DNA from: Cyclaneusma minus
Lineage: Eukaryota; Ascomycota; Leotiomycetes; Marthamycetales; Marthamycetaceae
Direction: 5' to 3'
Assembly: GCA_037179335.1 (NCBI GenBank)
Contig: JAKZHN010000036.1
Location: forward strand, 124,001 to 188,000
Length of the DNA stretch: 64,000 nucleotides
How positions within the stretch are numbered: position 1 is the first letter of the stretch; every line of letters starts with the position of its first letter. Below are positions 32,345-43,721 of the stretch, one piece after another. Under the pieces are notes generated by a model. The model did no database searches. It was not told the origin of the DNA and was given only the letters and a program-made list of their open reading frames with translations. The position numbers and the translations under genes are program-made.

Positions 32345-34237
32345 TCAGTGCCGTCTCTTCTCATTCTTCTTGCCCTCCTTTACCGGGCTCACAAACGTAA
32401 CTTGTTTTCCCTCCTTGCGTAACTTCATGCTGCTACTTCTCTCTGCTGCACTGCCACCACAAAGGCCTCCCCTGGGCACCACTTTGTCCTCGCCATCAAG
32501 TTCCTCGATGTCAATTTCGTGGACGCTGTCATCATCCTCAGCCTCAGAGCTGGGCGCTTCGCTTTCCACATCGTCCCCTTCGTCGTATTCTCCATCATCA
32601 CTCACCAGACTCGGCGCGTTGTTGCTGGCAACAGTATGTGGACTCAGGTCAACGATGGCATCGGCGTCCATCATTATCACGTCATCATCCCCATGTCTCT
32701 CGCGAGGGTCGACCCCATTGGAAACTTCAGAATTGGGCTTGTTATGCTTGCCTGCAGCTCCAGTGTTTATAGAGGCGAACGAGAATCTGGGCGAAAATCC
32801 GTTGACGCCGGACTTGCGATTATTGGCTCCACCGTCAAAGCCCTTGCTACTATTCGGTCGTCTCGCATCAGATGGAAGAATGGATCTTGCTGGCATGCGA
32901 ACCGTGGTAACGGGCGAAGGCGGGCCGTCAGCCGCGCCATCGGTTTGTCGACCAAGGTCGACAAGCTCGCCCTCCGAGTCTTCTTCGGGGGGTTCATCTA
33001 ATTCGAGATTCACCGCCTTGCGAGCTTCTCCAACCATTTCACCCAGATTGCGATCAAAGCCGCGATCAGCAAGTAGCTTCGAAAGGTGTGGCAATGTATT
33101 GGAGGGGACAAAGTTGCTGTGGGGAGATTGGGTCGATGGATTTGTTGGAGGGGAAGATGCTGTACTGCTCGGGATTGAAGTGACACCAGGGAGCTCTCCT
33201 TTACGGAACAGCTCCATTGAGGCTTCAATTCGTGAGAGTAAAGATCTATAGGCGTTGGGTTCCGTGGGAACACTTCTGATTAAAGGATGTACAAGGCCAT
33301 TGGGCACCGATGTAGCTGGAGCCGATGCCTTATCTTCTCCTTTAATACCACCTGTCTCGTCGAGCTCGATAGGATGACCACAGTGAACAGCAGCTTCTTC
33401 GTGACTCTTAAAGTCCCGCTTATGTGCTATCCTGCAGTGGTTGATGAAACCCTGGATGCTGGCAAAGTTTTCACGCTGACAGTCCACACATACGAGTTTC
33501 ACCAACTGCCCATCTGCACGCTTTAACGTTGGGGGTCCGACTTGAGCCTTGGCTTGAGGATATCCGCTCGGTAGAGCTTGAAGTTTGTGGCTGACAGAAC
33601 CTCTTTGCGAGCGAGATTTACCTGTTGAACTGGGGTCTGCTACACTGTTCCGTGTCGTCCGACCTTCGCCAGCGACTCTGCCTACAGCAGTACCGTCATG
33701 TGACGTGGCCCACTCAGGCTCTTGACCGTCGAAGCGTGGGTCAGGGATGAGCCACTTCGCATAGTGCCGCGTATAGGGACCGTCAGTAACGCCGTACGCT
33801 GGAGCCCATTGCGGTTTCACTTCTCCAGCCCCTGGTTCGAGGGCGGCTCCGGTACCAGAGCTGACTTGCAGCATGGCAGACGGTGTTTGCTGTGAGGTCG
33901 GATAAGGGATGAGGTGACACCTTCGCAACTGCTCCAAAGCAGTCTGGCATTTTGCAAGCTCTTGGTTGATCAGACGCAGCTCATCGTGCTTGAGGAGGAT
34001 CTCAAGGTTGAATTGTGCCTCGATAGCATTTCGCGCCCGCTCTGCAGACAAGGCGAAGTCGGTAACCACGCCTGCGGAGCGCGAAGTCGGCGCAGGTTGT
34101 TGCGTATCGATATTGTTGCTTGCCGTTGGCGGGACGGCTTTCGATCGCTTGGGGTCAGAGTCGGCCGAGGAATCGGATTCGCCATCCCTTTTGCGCTTCA
34201 TGTTGGCGGGCGCAGGCGCGGGTCTGTTGTTGTCCAT
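32345..34237 (-). CDS. AHC1-like C2H2 zinc-finger protein (ADA acetyltransferase complex type)
   Basis: 630 residues from the ATG at 34237; an earlier in-frame ATG (34396) would add 53 residues without clear homology. Near the N-terminus is a KRKR cluster. Residues 65-110 look like a helical or coiled segment (ERARNAIEAQFNLEILLKHDEL). The only clear domain is an AHC1-type C2H2 finger, Cys250 and Cys253, His267 and His272, in the hallmark context FASIQGFINHCRIAH. The rest is disordered and Ser-rich, with a long acidic tract near the C-terminus (DDDVIMMDADAIVD, then SEAEDDDSVHEIDIEELDGED). Yeast Ahc1 is a structural subunit of the ADA histone acetyltransferase complex; family assignment is by this finger only. 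Confidence 0.8.
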   Translation of the reverse strand: MDNNRPAPAPANMKRKRDGESDSSADSDPKRSKAVPPTASNNIDTQQPAPTSRSAGVVTDFALSAERARNAIEAQFNLEILLKHDELRLINQELAKCQTALEQLRRCHLIPYPTSQQTPSAMLQVSSGTGAALEPGAGEVKPQWAPAYGVTDGPYTRHYAKWLIPDPRFDGQEPEWATSHDGTAVGRVAGEGRTTRNSVADPSSTGKSRSQRGSVSHKLQALPSGYPQAKAQVGPPTLKRADGQLVKLVCVDCQRENFASIQGFINHCRIAHKRDFKSHEEAAVHCGHPIELDETGGIKGEDKASAPATSVPNGLVHPLIRSVPTEPNAYRSLLSRIEASMELFRKGELPGVTSIPSSTASSPPTNPSTQSPHSNFVPSNTLPHLSKLLADRGFDRNLGEMVGEARKAVNLELDEPPEEDSEGELVDLGRQTDGAADGPPSPVTTVRMPARSILPSDARRPNSSKGFDGGANNRKSGVNGFSPRFSFASINTGAAGKHNKPNSEVSNGVDPRERHGDDDVIMMDADAIVDLSPHTVASNNAPSLVSDDGEYDEGDDVESEAPSSEAEDDDSVHEIDIEELDGEDKVVPRGGLCGGSAAERSSSMKLRKEGKQVTFVSPVKEGKKNEKRRH

Positions 34238-36372
34238 GGCGTCGATAGCTACGGCTTTCGCCAACAGCGGTGCCGCCTCTCCATTAGCGGTCTTATCGCA
34301 CCCCCTGGATTCCGAGATCCAAGACGCGAGGCTGAACATTCGCATACGGTGGGTGTTTGTCGTGGTTGTGACTCCTCCCGGGGCCGTTAACGGCAAAGCG
34401 GGAGCCCTGTCGAAAGGCGCCGTCGAGTTTATTCACGAGGCTCGCAGTCGCGATCGCATCAAAAGCGCGCACGAGGCGATTCCGACGATGCTAGCCGCGT
34501 CGCACGGCGTTCGCGAGATGCTAGCGCGACGATCTCGTTGACGTCGGCGATTAAAATGCTGCAAGCCGTTGCGACAACGACCTACTATGCCTGCGCGACC
34601 CTGGAAACAATAAAAAGGGCACGGAATAATTAAAAAGGCGAGTACGGATGAAGGGCGCGGCGAAGGAGTGTCGAGAAGCGAAGGTGCCGTCGAGGTGTGT
34701 TGGGGGAGGAATGTGCGACGATGCGACACGGCCGAGGGTGAGATGAGGAGGCGTTGCTATGCCGGGCAGTCGGGGCAGCAGCGCGACGATTTTGCCTTTC
34801 AGGGGAGGCACCGGGAGTCAAAGAAGAGGGCCGAAGGCGGAAGAAAGTAGCGGCAAGTCTATTATTACAAATGGCGAGAGCTGGGAGCTGTGGTCGGCGA
34901 GGCACAAGAGCTGGGCGGGAATCAAAATGGGCGACGGCGATAGAGGCGACGAGCAGTGGAAATAATGGGGGGGCTGTGCGGACAGGAGTGTTGGGGAGGA
35001 AGAGAGCACCAGGAGGGCGCGAGGTGGCAGCGTCGCTTTGTGTCGAGAGGTGCACGTTTAGATTACGGAAGGACCCAATCTGGCGATGATTGTTATTGGG
35101 GGAGCATGGCGTGGGAACGGGGCTGCAGCTTCCATTTATCATTTGATACAGAGACGCCCTGAGCAAGTTAGTTGATGCGCCAGCAGGGATCATCGACGCC
35201 GGGCGCCAGAAGCAAGGAAGGCGCGGGCCCGTGCTGCTGTGCTATCCCGCAACAAGGCTGCTGCGACTCCAGCCCGAGCTGGTATTTTTGGTGCAAGCGA
35301 GGAAGATCGTTGCAAGTGCTCCTGGATCGTCGGAGCTATGGGGTCAAGGTGTATCGCGGGTCTTTCTACCAGGACTGTAGTACATGTACCTGCCTTAGAG
35401 AGAGGTACCGTAGGTAGCTTCCTTTGTCCTACAAGTCGCAATGAGAGCTGTGTTTGCTTGTGGAAACTGGTTGGTGGCGGCCGTTCTATGTATCTTCTCC
35501 CGCTGCATGCTGCTGACTGGCCTCGGTGCGTGTCAAACTCCAGTCAGACGCCTCGAAGGAAGATGGGCCTCACCGGATAGATATCAGGCAGCGAGCCAAC
35601 TTCAACGGGGCCAGGGAGAAAGCCGCAGACTCGGTCCAGAACGTCCGATATATGCTTTTTGATGCGCCTTTGCTCTGACTCGGCTGGCCTTGAACACCGG
35701 CTTCTACAGATGCATGTTCGATTGGACTTGTGACAAGGCTATCCAGTATTCTCTCATCATCGGCGACTCCAAGTGTCACATAGGTCCCTAGGTACTATGA
35801 AACCGCCTGGCAGCTGGTCCACGTCAAACTCATGCTATTGCCATGGGCTGGCCGCCTGGCGCGTGGAGACATTAGCCGTGCATGAAGCGGCCCCTGCGCT
35901 ACTACTTACCGGAAGACCCTGTCTGATAGGAGGTAACCGCGGGATAATAGATGCTCATAACTGATCCGCATATTCAGATGTGAGGCTGCGAATATAGAGT
36001 CTTCATTATTGAGACACAAAGTGTGGAGAAGTTGGGAGGTAGTGAGGGTGCATGTGGATCTTATCGAGGATCCTCCAGCACCTCCAGCTTCAATGACAGT
36101 CGATAAAGAAAGCACGGGCCAGCTCGCGCGGATCATCTTTGTGCCGGCGAAGAAGTGAAGTCAATCAGAGTAAAACTTTCGAGTTTCGCCTATTCGCCTA
36201 TTCGCCGGCTAGATCGACTCTTCAAGTGCACTCGCCAAGCAGTGTGAACCTGCCAGTCTGCCGGAGATATGGAATTGGTCCGCCCAGTCTGCTCAAAACC
36301 ACTCTCGACCGAAGGCCAGCTTCTTCACTCCTCCAAGATCTCCATTTTGCAAATTGGAGCTTCACAATCACA
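34238..36372. promoter_or_regulatory. Divergent promoter region of the AHC1-like and Alba genes
   Basis: 2.1 kb, the longest gene-free stretch with no recognisable repeat. The longest open frame (34630-35193, minus) is Pro/Arg/Ser-rich without a domain. No RNA gene was recognised. Confidence 0.45.
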
Positions 36373-37206
36373 ATGATCTCCCGAAACACTCCCAAAGAGC
36401 TTGCTGCAGACATGCTCGGCCGCGACCAGCCGATTATAGGCAAGAAGCAAGTCGCTCACAGCATCCAGTCGTCACCCCGCAAGACAAACGCCTCCAAGCG
36501 CCAACGAGAATCTCATGCCTCACTTCCACCCGCCAAGGCTCCTCGAGTACACCCCTCTTCAGAAATTGCGTCCTCCCGAAAGGCAAGCCACGTTCCTGAA
36601 TCGGCGCAAGCACCGCTCCCCACCGATCCGCTAGCCGATATCCTCAAAACCTATCAGTTGAATACCATCCACGTCAAGTCTGGCTCGAACATCCAGAAAT
36701 GCGTTACCAAGGCCCTTGACAGCTTGGCTACCTTCTCATTCCTTGACATTGGAGCGAAGCCAAACCTCGTGAAGCTCCACGCAAAGGCTCCGACTGCATC
36801 GAAGATGACCAGCATAGCCGAGATTGCGAAGAGGGAAATTGCTACAGCGGGTGCGAAGTGGTACCAGTACACTGTCTTGACGGAGGAGCTCGACGCCCGG
36901 AAGGCAAAGAAGCAGGCCAAGGAAGAACAGCACACGGAAGACCAGATGGATCTCGACGGGGATGCTGAGATGGAGGATGAATCGTTTGAGACGATGAAGA
37001 CCCCATTCGAAAGGGCTGTGGCTGGGCAGCCGAAGGTCAGGTTCATGCCCTTGGTGACGATCTACCTTTCGAGGGTCAGCATAAGTGAGCTGAAGCAGCA
37101 GTATGGGTAAGTTTGCAGCAGCCTTGGTGTCTGGTTTACCCCAGACGTGCAAGCCAAGTTCCTAACATATATGTCTAGTGAACAAAGCAACTACCAGACT
37201 CGCTAG
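36373..37206 (+). CDS. Alba-domain nucleic-acid-binding protein
   Basis: Exons 36373-37106 and 37179-37206 encode 253 residues; the intron (37107-37178) has GTAAGT and CTAAC. The last exon codes only for GEQSNYQTR. Residues about 82-175 form an Alba/Rpp20-like fold: TYQLNTIHVKSGSNIQKCVT, then LVKLHAKAPTASKMTSIAEI, and KWYQYTVLTEEL. The first 80 residues are basic and disordered. A Lys/Glu helix and acidic stretch follow the domain. Fungal Alba proteins bind RNA or DNA; relatives are the Pop6/Pop7 subunits of RNase P/MRP. Start chosen at the ATG just before the basic N-terminus; the upstream open frame is probable 5' UTR. Confidence 0.85.
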
Positions 37207-38085
37207 CCTCTGCAGCACACATACGGCACATGCATTACTCGGCGTTTGGGACGTGGAAGGAAACGGTGGGCATTGCATTCCTAGATACCCTGGTTGCTTT
37301 TCTTTAGTCCAACATTTCGGGTTTGGGAGCAGCAGTCTAGCATTTACAAAAAGGCAATTGCTAAATCGCAACTGGGATGTGAAAATCGCAGAAATAAAAA
37401 CCCGGATTGGGATTAGCTTCACCACCACTCTAGCAAATTCCCAAACCACCTAGTTCAAGGGTTGAGACGCAGGACACGACAGTATCCTACTGCCAATTGA
37501 ACAATACTTCTCATCGAAATCCCTACCAAATCAACAAAATGCTGAGAAGTCTCCTAAATATGTGACAGTAATGTGCTCGGGAGGTTTGACTGGGCTCGGC
37601 TCTTCCATTTGAGACACGCGGGTCTGCTATGCTTGTTGGATACAGCTTACCAGGCAGACGGGAGCAGGGTCACTTTGTGCGGTTCCATACCAAGTTGACA
37701 GTGATCTCGTTAGCTATGGGTTTAGAAGCAAATTCTTGTCCGTCCTCACTAAGTTGACGTTGTCAAGTTCCCGCTCCAATCGAAAGCACATCAGAATTTA
37801 CAGTGCCAAAAAACATATGTATCGATATCGCTAGGTATGTCTCTGAAAGTCGTCTGTATATACACCGCAATTCCATCAGCACTTCAGAGCATACCCCACG
37901 AGTACACGCAGCCGCAAGTCCTATGTACTGCCCCAAAGAAAGCAGGCCCGGGAGGCTCGGGAGCAAGATTGACAAAACTCCGCCCAAGACAAAGTGCGTC
38001 TCGTCACCTTCGTCTCCGCAACAATGATCCCACCTTATAACCTCCACTCGTTTTCCAGCCCGACCTGCCCCAACCCACAGTCCCC
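37207..38085. other. Intergenic between convergent Alba and VTC1 genes
   Basis: No supported gene or repeat. Confidence 0.5.
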
Positions 38086-38603
38086 TCACAACTCCCGATC
38101 GCCGGACGCCTTCTCCCGGTAGGTAATTCTCAAAACAAAGTTGACCACCACAGCCAAGAACAGCACAATGGTAAGCACGGTAGGGCCGACTCTGTCGTCA
38201 AAACCGGCCTGACCCCTCAGTCTGATGCTCTTCGCACGCCAGTGATAGGTGAATAGAGCATATAGCATGGCGGCCATGGCAACGACGGTGAAGATGACGG
38301 AGCTGACGAAGGCAGGCTGGTCGCCGAAGTTCAGCATGCCGACGGCGAGGGCGCCGAGGATGACGGTGAAGTTGAGCCATGAGAGGAAGGTGCGCTCGTT
38401 GGCGAAGTAGACCTTGGGCTCGACGCGGGTGGGGAGGGCGATGCGCTTGCCTGGTACACAGGGGACGGGTTAGTGGACATGCTTGGAGAAGGGAGTCGAT
38501 GGGGTGGGATGGAGATGGGCTCGGTGCATGATGGTGGACGATGGTGACATAGCCAGAAAGGGGACGTACCGGGAGTGCTCTGGAGAAGGGGCTGGGAAGA
38601 CAT
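38086..38603 (-). CDS. VTC1: VTC1, small subunit of the vacuolar polyphosphate polymerase complex
   Basis: Exons 38603-38570 and 38450-38086 encode 132 residues; the intron is 119 bp with a GTACGT donor. The DUF202/VTC domain has the hallmark PKVYFANERTFLSWLNFTV followed by three membrane segments (about 38-58, 68-86 and 106-124). VTC1 forms the polyphosphate-conducting channel of the VTC complex with VTC4 in the vacuole membrane. Yeast Vtc1 is 129 residues, so length fits. Confidence 0.96.
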
Positions 38604-39450
38604 TTCGGTAAGAATTGGGGGGTTTAGTGTGACTGGATGTGCAGGATGGTGGTGGTGGCTCTGCGGATAGCTTGATGGAAAGGTGTGTAGTAGTCGTATG
38701 CGGGACAGGAAGCGGGAAGACAGCGACTCGTGGACCAAGTATATGCAGTCGGTTCTCGAGGAGATGTTGTTGTCTAGATTTTCCCTCCCGACATGACCCA
38801 AAGCTTCTTTCCCGGCGCGCACTTGCTGCGCTGTTACGACAAGAACTTAAAAAAACCGGTCCGTCGCCATATGCATATGGCAGAGCCCCGCAGCACGTGC
38901 CCGACTGGCCCAATGTGATGTAGTGGAGTGCGTAGTGGCATCAATGGACTGCGAGCCGGCCCGCCACAGCAATCTCTCCACCAAAACTACCGTGTCGACC
39001 GCTTCTTACAGCAATGCGATGCAATAAATTTAGAATGCCGTTGGCTAACGCTCAGCAGTTGTGATTTGGCAGAAAGTTGGCTTGGAGCTTTCACAGCCTT
39101 TGTCGCTGCCACCCGAACTCTCGAGCATGGCGTCTTCAAAAAGCTCCGTGCCCACTTCCGGCCTAATTTCAACGTCGTCAGTAGTTCACAGTTGAATAGC
39201 TTCCTCAACCCAGTCAGTGTTTGGTCAAGTCTCAACCTGACGGCACGATGCCCCAACCACGCCGTAGGCCTCGCAGCTTTCCAGATGCTTTCCTCGAGTG
39301 TGCTTCCGGATGCATGCGGCTACGTGCTGCCAAATCCGGTCAAAGAATCGACCTTGACAAGCTTTTGTCTGCATGTTGACATGCAATTCCCGGCAAATTG
39401 CTCTCGAAAGATTAGCAAAAGCCAACAACCAGAGACCATCAACATCACAG
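38604..39450. promoter_or_regulatory. Divergent promoter region of VTC1 and the kinase gene
   Basis: No supported gene. A CATATGCATATG palindrome at 38869-38880 and a CACGTG (38893-38898) lie about 270-295 bp upstream of VTC1. CACGTG/CACGTK is the core of sites for the phosphate regulator Pho4 in yeast, and VTC1 is a PHO gene there; this link is inference. Confidence 0.45.
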
Positions 39451-41349
39451 ATGGCTGCATCTTTGGACCCCAGTGATGCCAGACGGGAGGAGGAAATTCA
39501 TCGAGCGGAAAAGCAAGCGGAGAGGGATTGGCTCGCCACTTATACGCACTGGACGCAGGGCCACCTCGGGGCGGGCTGGCGACCCATACGGGTTCTGGGG
39601 AGGGGAAGGTAAGTTTCTTGCCGCCGATTCTTGATATACTAGGTATTGATAAGAATACTAGTTTCGGCATTGTTGGCCATTGGCGACGTGGCCCGCACGG
39701 GAGAAACGACTACGGCAGGGACGACATTGCAGTCAAGCAGTCCAAGGCCGGGAGAAATGGTGTCGCAGACGAAGCACAATTTCTGGATTTGTTCAGGACA
39801 GATCAGACTCCTCATATTCTCCAGAAGCTGCACGATGGAGTTTATACGGACCGGGGCCATGGCACAGCCGTGCCAAATGGACTCGATGAGGGCAATGTCG
39901 AGCGCATTTATATCGAATCCATGGCCGGAGGAGAGCTGGCAGACTTTACTCATGGGACCAAGGGAGAATCCTGTTTCGACAGTAGGGGTATGTGGCGAGA
40001 GGATATGCTGTGGAATCTCTTCCTATGCCTTGCCAAAGGCTGCCAGGCAATGGATAATGGGCAGGAACACCCAACAGCGGGGCCCTCCGCTGATTGGAGA
40101 AGAAAACAACTGACACAAATTTGTACGTTGGTGTGGCCCTCCCCACCCTGTCACTCCCACTACTAAGCCTTCTCCAGGTCACTTCGATATCAAACCACAG
40201 AATATTTTTGTGGGGGAACAGGAAACAGACCAGGAGCACCCCCTTTTCCCCATCTCCAAAATCGCGGATTTCGGCCTTGCGAAATTTACCCCTGGGCCGG
40301 CTACCCTTGGGGCCCCGGCGACCCGTGAGGCCGAAAATGCTTCGCGAATGGGACAGTTCGTCCGAATCAATGAATTCGCCGGCACTCCAAACTGCCTCCC
40401 TCCCGAGTCAACTAGTGAATATCTGTTGAAAATGCCATGGCAGCGACCTGCCCCGCCACCAAACCTGGCCCAGCTGCCTAGACGCGATCCGGAACGACTG
40501 AAGTATCGCCGGGAGACAGCGTGGAAGCCCACCCGACCCGTAATGGGGACACCGTCGAATGTCTGGGCCATTGGGTGGACCATGTACTGGATGATCTGTC
40601 GATACGGTCCAGGCCGCCCCGTGGTGGACGAATTACCTTTCAAGGCCCGGTGGACGCAGAGACTCAGCTGTCCTGACGGGTGGACTTTCGGAAGGAAGAT
40701 GATATTAAGCAACTACCCAGAGTCGTACCGATATTCTTTTGCCCTGCGCGCAGCCATTCTGGAGTGCCTGATGGGCGAGCCAACCCTCAGGGTCTCCTTA
40801 GATGAGCTCATCCCTCGAATAGAGAGATTCTGTAATATGTATCGAAACGGGGATTTTCAGGACATCGAAGAACCCGATGACGTTCACTATTTTGAGCAAG
40901 CTCAGGCCCCGCTTCCGCCTCCGCCTCCTCCTCAAGCTCCTCCTCAAGCTCCTACTCCAGCCCCGGGCGCACCCGCCGCCGCCGCCGCCGCCGCCCCAGC
41001 CGCAGTCCCAGAGGTGGATTTGAGGCAAACAAGGACCGGGGAGCCAGGAGAGGAGTCGCATAGCTATCTGGTAACCGTCGTCTGGTCCCCCAAGCAAGAG
41101 ACGCACTACCGAGTGACAGTCGAGGATAAGTCTACCCTCGAGGAAGTGAAGTTTAAGCTGTGGGTTGGGAAACTCGCGGGGGAGAAGAGGAGGCTCACAA
41201 GGCCGGATGATCCTTTGAGGAACGTCGGTCCCGGGAAGATTAATTTCGGACTGGACCTGGGAGCCGTGCTGCAGAATGCGCAGACTAACGTGCCACTATC
41301 GACCCTCGATAGGGGAAGTATTAATCGCATAGTAGTCAGGTTCGTTTGA
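39451..41349 (+). CDS. Orphan fungal protein kinase with Pro/Ala linker and C-terminal extension
   Basis: Exons 39451-39608, 39662-40122 and 40178-41349 encode 596 residues; both introns are near 54 bp. Kinase motifs are complete: glycine loop GRGSFGIVG (50-58), Lys78 in IAVKQ, catalytic loop HFDIKPQN with Asp210, metal-binding DFG (237-239), and AGTPNCLPPE in place of the usual APE-type segment end. It should be active. After the kinase fold comes a PPPPPPQAPPQAP and poly-Ala linker (about 490-515). A compact C-terminal domain (SYLVTVVWSPKQETHYRVTVEDKS onward) of unknown function follows. This belongs to the lineage-specific kinase-like families of Pezizomycotina, and I cannot give a substrate. 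Confidence 0.85.
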
Positions 41350-41459
41350 GGGATGCCGGGAGGTTTGGCTTGGGGAATTACAACAGACCATGTAAGGTAG
41401 ATACACGTAACAGTAGTCTATAATGTTCCAAAACTTAGATATCAGCTAGCTAGGTAGAT
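41350..41459. other. 3' flank of the kinase gene
   Basis: Short A+T-rich flank leading into island 5. Confidence 0.4.
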
Positions 41460-41690
41460 ATATCCGGACTTATCAAGAATCTCCCAAGTCATTGTAGTTC
41501 TCTCGACCGATCAGAGATGTCCCAAATGACTAGAAATAATCCGAATAATTAGGAGTGTGCCTAATGAGTAACGAGTAATGAGTAGCGACTTACGACCAGG
41601 AATATTCCAGTTTCCAAGTGATGGGAAAATGGATATACTATAATCCGGGATACCTTGAGTGATGAAAATATTACCGTTCGTCAGTCTTAT
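41460..41690. repeat. Degenerate TTGGAATATT-type minisatellite island 5
   Basis: Words such as CCCAAGTCATTGTAG, GTCCCAAATGACTAG, AGGAATATTCCAG, TTCCAAGTGATGGG and TACCTTGAGTGATG recur at about 20 bp. A local run TGAGTAACGAGTAATGAGTA (about 41566-41585) is a separate tandem motif. Confidence 0.55.
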
Positions 41691-42137
41691 GCCCTACACA
41701 CTTTCTCCATATTACTGTATCTGGTGTATCATAACCGGGAAATGTAGTTGAACTGGTTCGATGACAGTTAAACAGGCTCCTAGAGAAGCACTACCCCGGC
41801 TACATTGTATAAACACACGCTATAAATAGCTCAACTCATTATTTCATTTCCCGAGCATCGAAACTCAAAAACATAAACAGACTTTGAAGTTGTCAACCAT
41901 TTCCGCTTATCGGAAATATTTCGCGTCCTGGCAGCACGGGTGGATTGGCAGGGGGTTCTTAGCGGCAGCCGCGTGTGTTTAGTCGTATGAGGCTGCGAGA
42001 CTTTACTGCCGCCTCAACTGTCAACAAACAACAGCGAACAATCATACAGCTCACCCTGCGAATACACGGTCGCTGTTGATTTCTGACAAGCACAGGTGAT
42101 CCAACAGCCTGCAACTTGCTATCTTTTGCATACAGCC
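41691..42137. promoter_or_regulatory. Upstream region of the dynein light chain gene
   Basis: No supported gene. Confidence 0.45.
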
Positions 42138-42817
42138 ATGGCAGAACAATCTACCGCCGAGCCGCCCAAGGTGCGTAACTTCAATCAGGAGCCGTGCATC
42201 TTCCATGGAGGCCTATTTATTGACTGGATTCTCGTACAGGGCATCACCACCAAGCGTCTCGAACAGATTGCGTCCGACGTAAGCCTGCCTCCTGCTTACC
42301 CCTTACTGCAGAGAAGCCAATCCAACTGACATTTCCCCTTGTAGGCCTGTCAAACAGCAATAGGCTCAGTCGATCTCTACGAGCACTCCAAGACCGAAGA
42401 GTGGAACGCCACCATCATCGTACGCCCTCCATGCCCCTTCTCCTTTCCCTCCGCCTTTTCTAACGTTTCAACCCAACACCACAGAACAGCATCCTGAAAT
42501 CCCTCATCTCCGAAACCACCCCGAAAGACGCTGCCGCTCCCCCCTACAAGTACGCCGTCAACAGCACCATCATCCAGCACTACATCACCCACACCCCCCG
42601 CTCCAAAGCCAAAGAAGAAATCAAAGACGAGATCCACGACGACGACGCGGCCTCTAAGCCTTCTTCAGACGAGAAGCCGAAAGTGAGCAGACGCGGCATG
42701 CACAGCGCAACCGGTGCTTACTGGAACGGCACTACCGACGGCATGTGGAGCTTCAAGTACGAGGGCAAGGACAAGGGCCTCGACATCGTCGTTTGCGTGC
42801 TCTGGATCGCCCTCTAA
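42138..42817 (+). CDS. Tctex-1 family dynein light chain
   Basis: Exons 42138-42278, 42345-42419 and 42485-42817 encode 182 residues. Introns have GTAAGC and GTACGC donors and all phases are zero. The Tctex-1 (DYNLT) fold is recognisable from ACQTAIGSVDLYEHSK, KYAVNSTIIQH and the terminal strands MWSFKYEGKDKGLDIVVCVLWIAL. An acidic Lys/Asp-rich insertion of about 35 residues separates two core strands and is longer than in animals. DYNLT subunits link dynein intermediate chains to cargo. The upstream frame before 42138 has no ATG. Confidence 0.92.
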
Positions 42818-43721
42818 AAGCCTTTCTAGCAAACCTGGGTAGTTGGAGAAGAATACGGGGGTTTCTTGCGACGTTAGATATGGCTACGGTGAATTGCAAG
42901 AAAAGAAAAAAACAAGCAGCGAGGATGAAGCATATGCAATTGCATGGGTGTATGGAGTTCGTTTTTTTCTTGTTTTGAAAATTTGAGAATTCTGTTGAGC
43001 TTGTTTTGCCGGGTTGGGCTTTTCTGGCCCTGGAAACGAACGTCGGACTGGCATAGCGGGCTGATGTGGTTGTAGATACCCAGTCTGCAGAAATGCAAGC
43101 GCAACAGCGGCTCGTGGTGACCAATTTCGAGTAATTCTCTGCTGTTGAGGCTGCCTTTCAAGTCTAAATCGACGCGAAGCCAGGTTGATGGAATGGAATC
43201 CAGAGTGTTTTTTTTTAATCAACTGTTGGCACGTTTAACGAGTTGCGCTACATTTTAAAGAGTTACACGTAGGTCGACGTTTCTTGGGAATGTTCTATCT
43301 GATTCCTATTTCCTACCCAGATCTGCGAGGTGATTACGAAGGTCGAAGATCAAAAATTCAGATGCAATTGTTCAGCACTACCCGTGTAGGTATTTGACAA
43401 GTCCATTGTTTTGGAAAGGCGCCACCATTATCATCAAGGGAACCGGCAGGTCACTTTGCAACGCATGGAGCTCGGCAGTGTTAAAGCGTTATAGTCTACC
43501 TAGCTGCAAAGTGCAGGAACTCTAGGAAATAAAGAAATGCACCCGCTGCCCAAACCAAACTCAAGCATTAATCTAAAGCAAAGAAACCCCCTTTCCCGGA
43601 ACTTTTTTTTGGGGTGACCGCCCTATCTCCTAGTACGCGCGCCTCCCAGTCCCTGATTCCTCGTTTCTATCACGCAGAAATCAAATTCAAGAGGAAGGTT
43701 GGAAGAGAGAAAGGAGACGAC
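42818..43721. other. Intergenic between convergent dynein light chain and PCT1 genes
   Basis: No supported gene. Short A and T runs (about 42900-42976, 43206-43218) fit 3' processing signals. Confidence 0.5.

Noticed and set aside
32133..33251. 372-codon open frame on the plus strand
   Set aside because: It is antisense to the AHC1-like gene and Ser/Pro-rich by composition.
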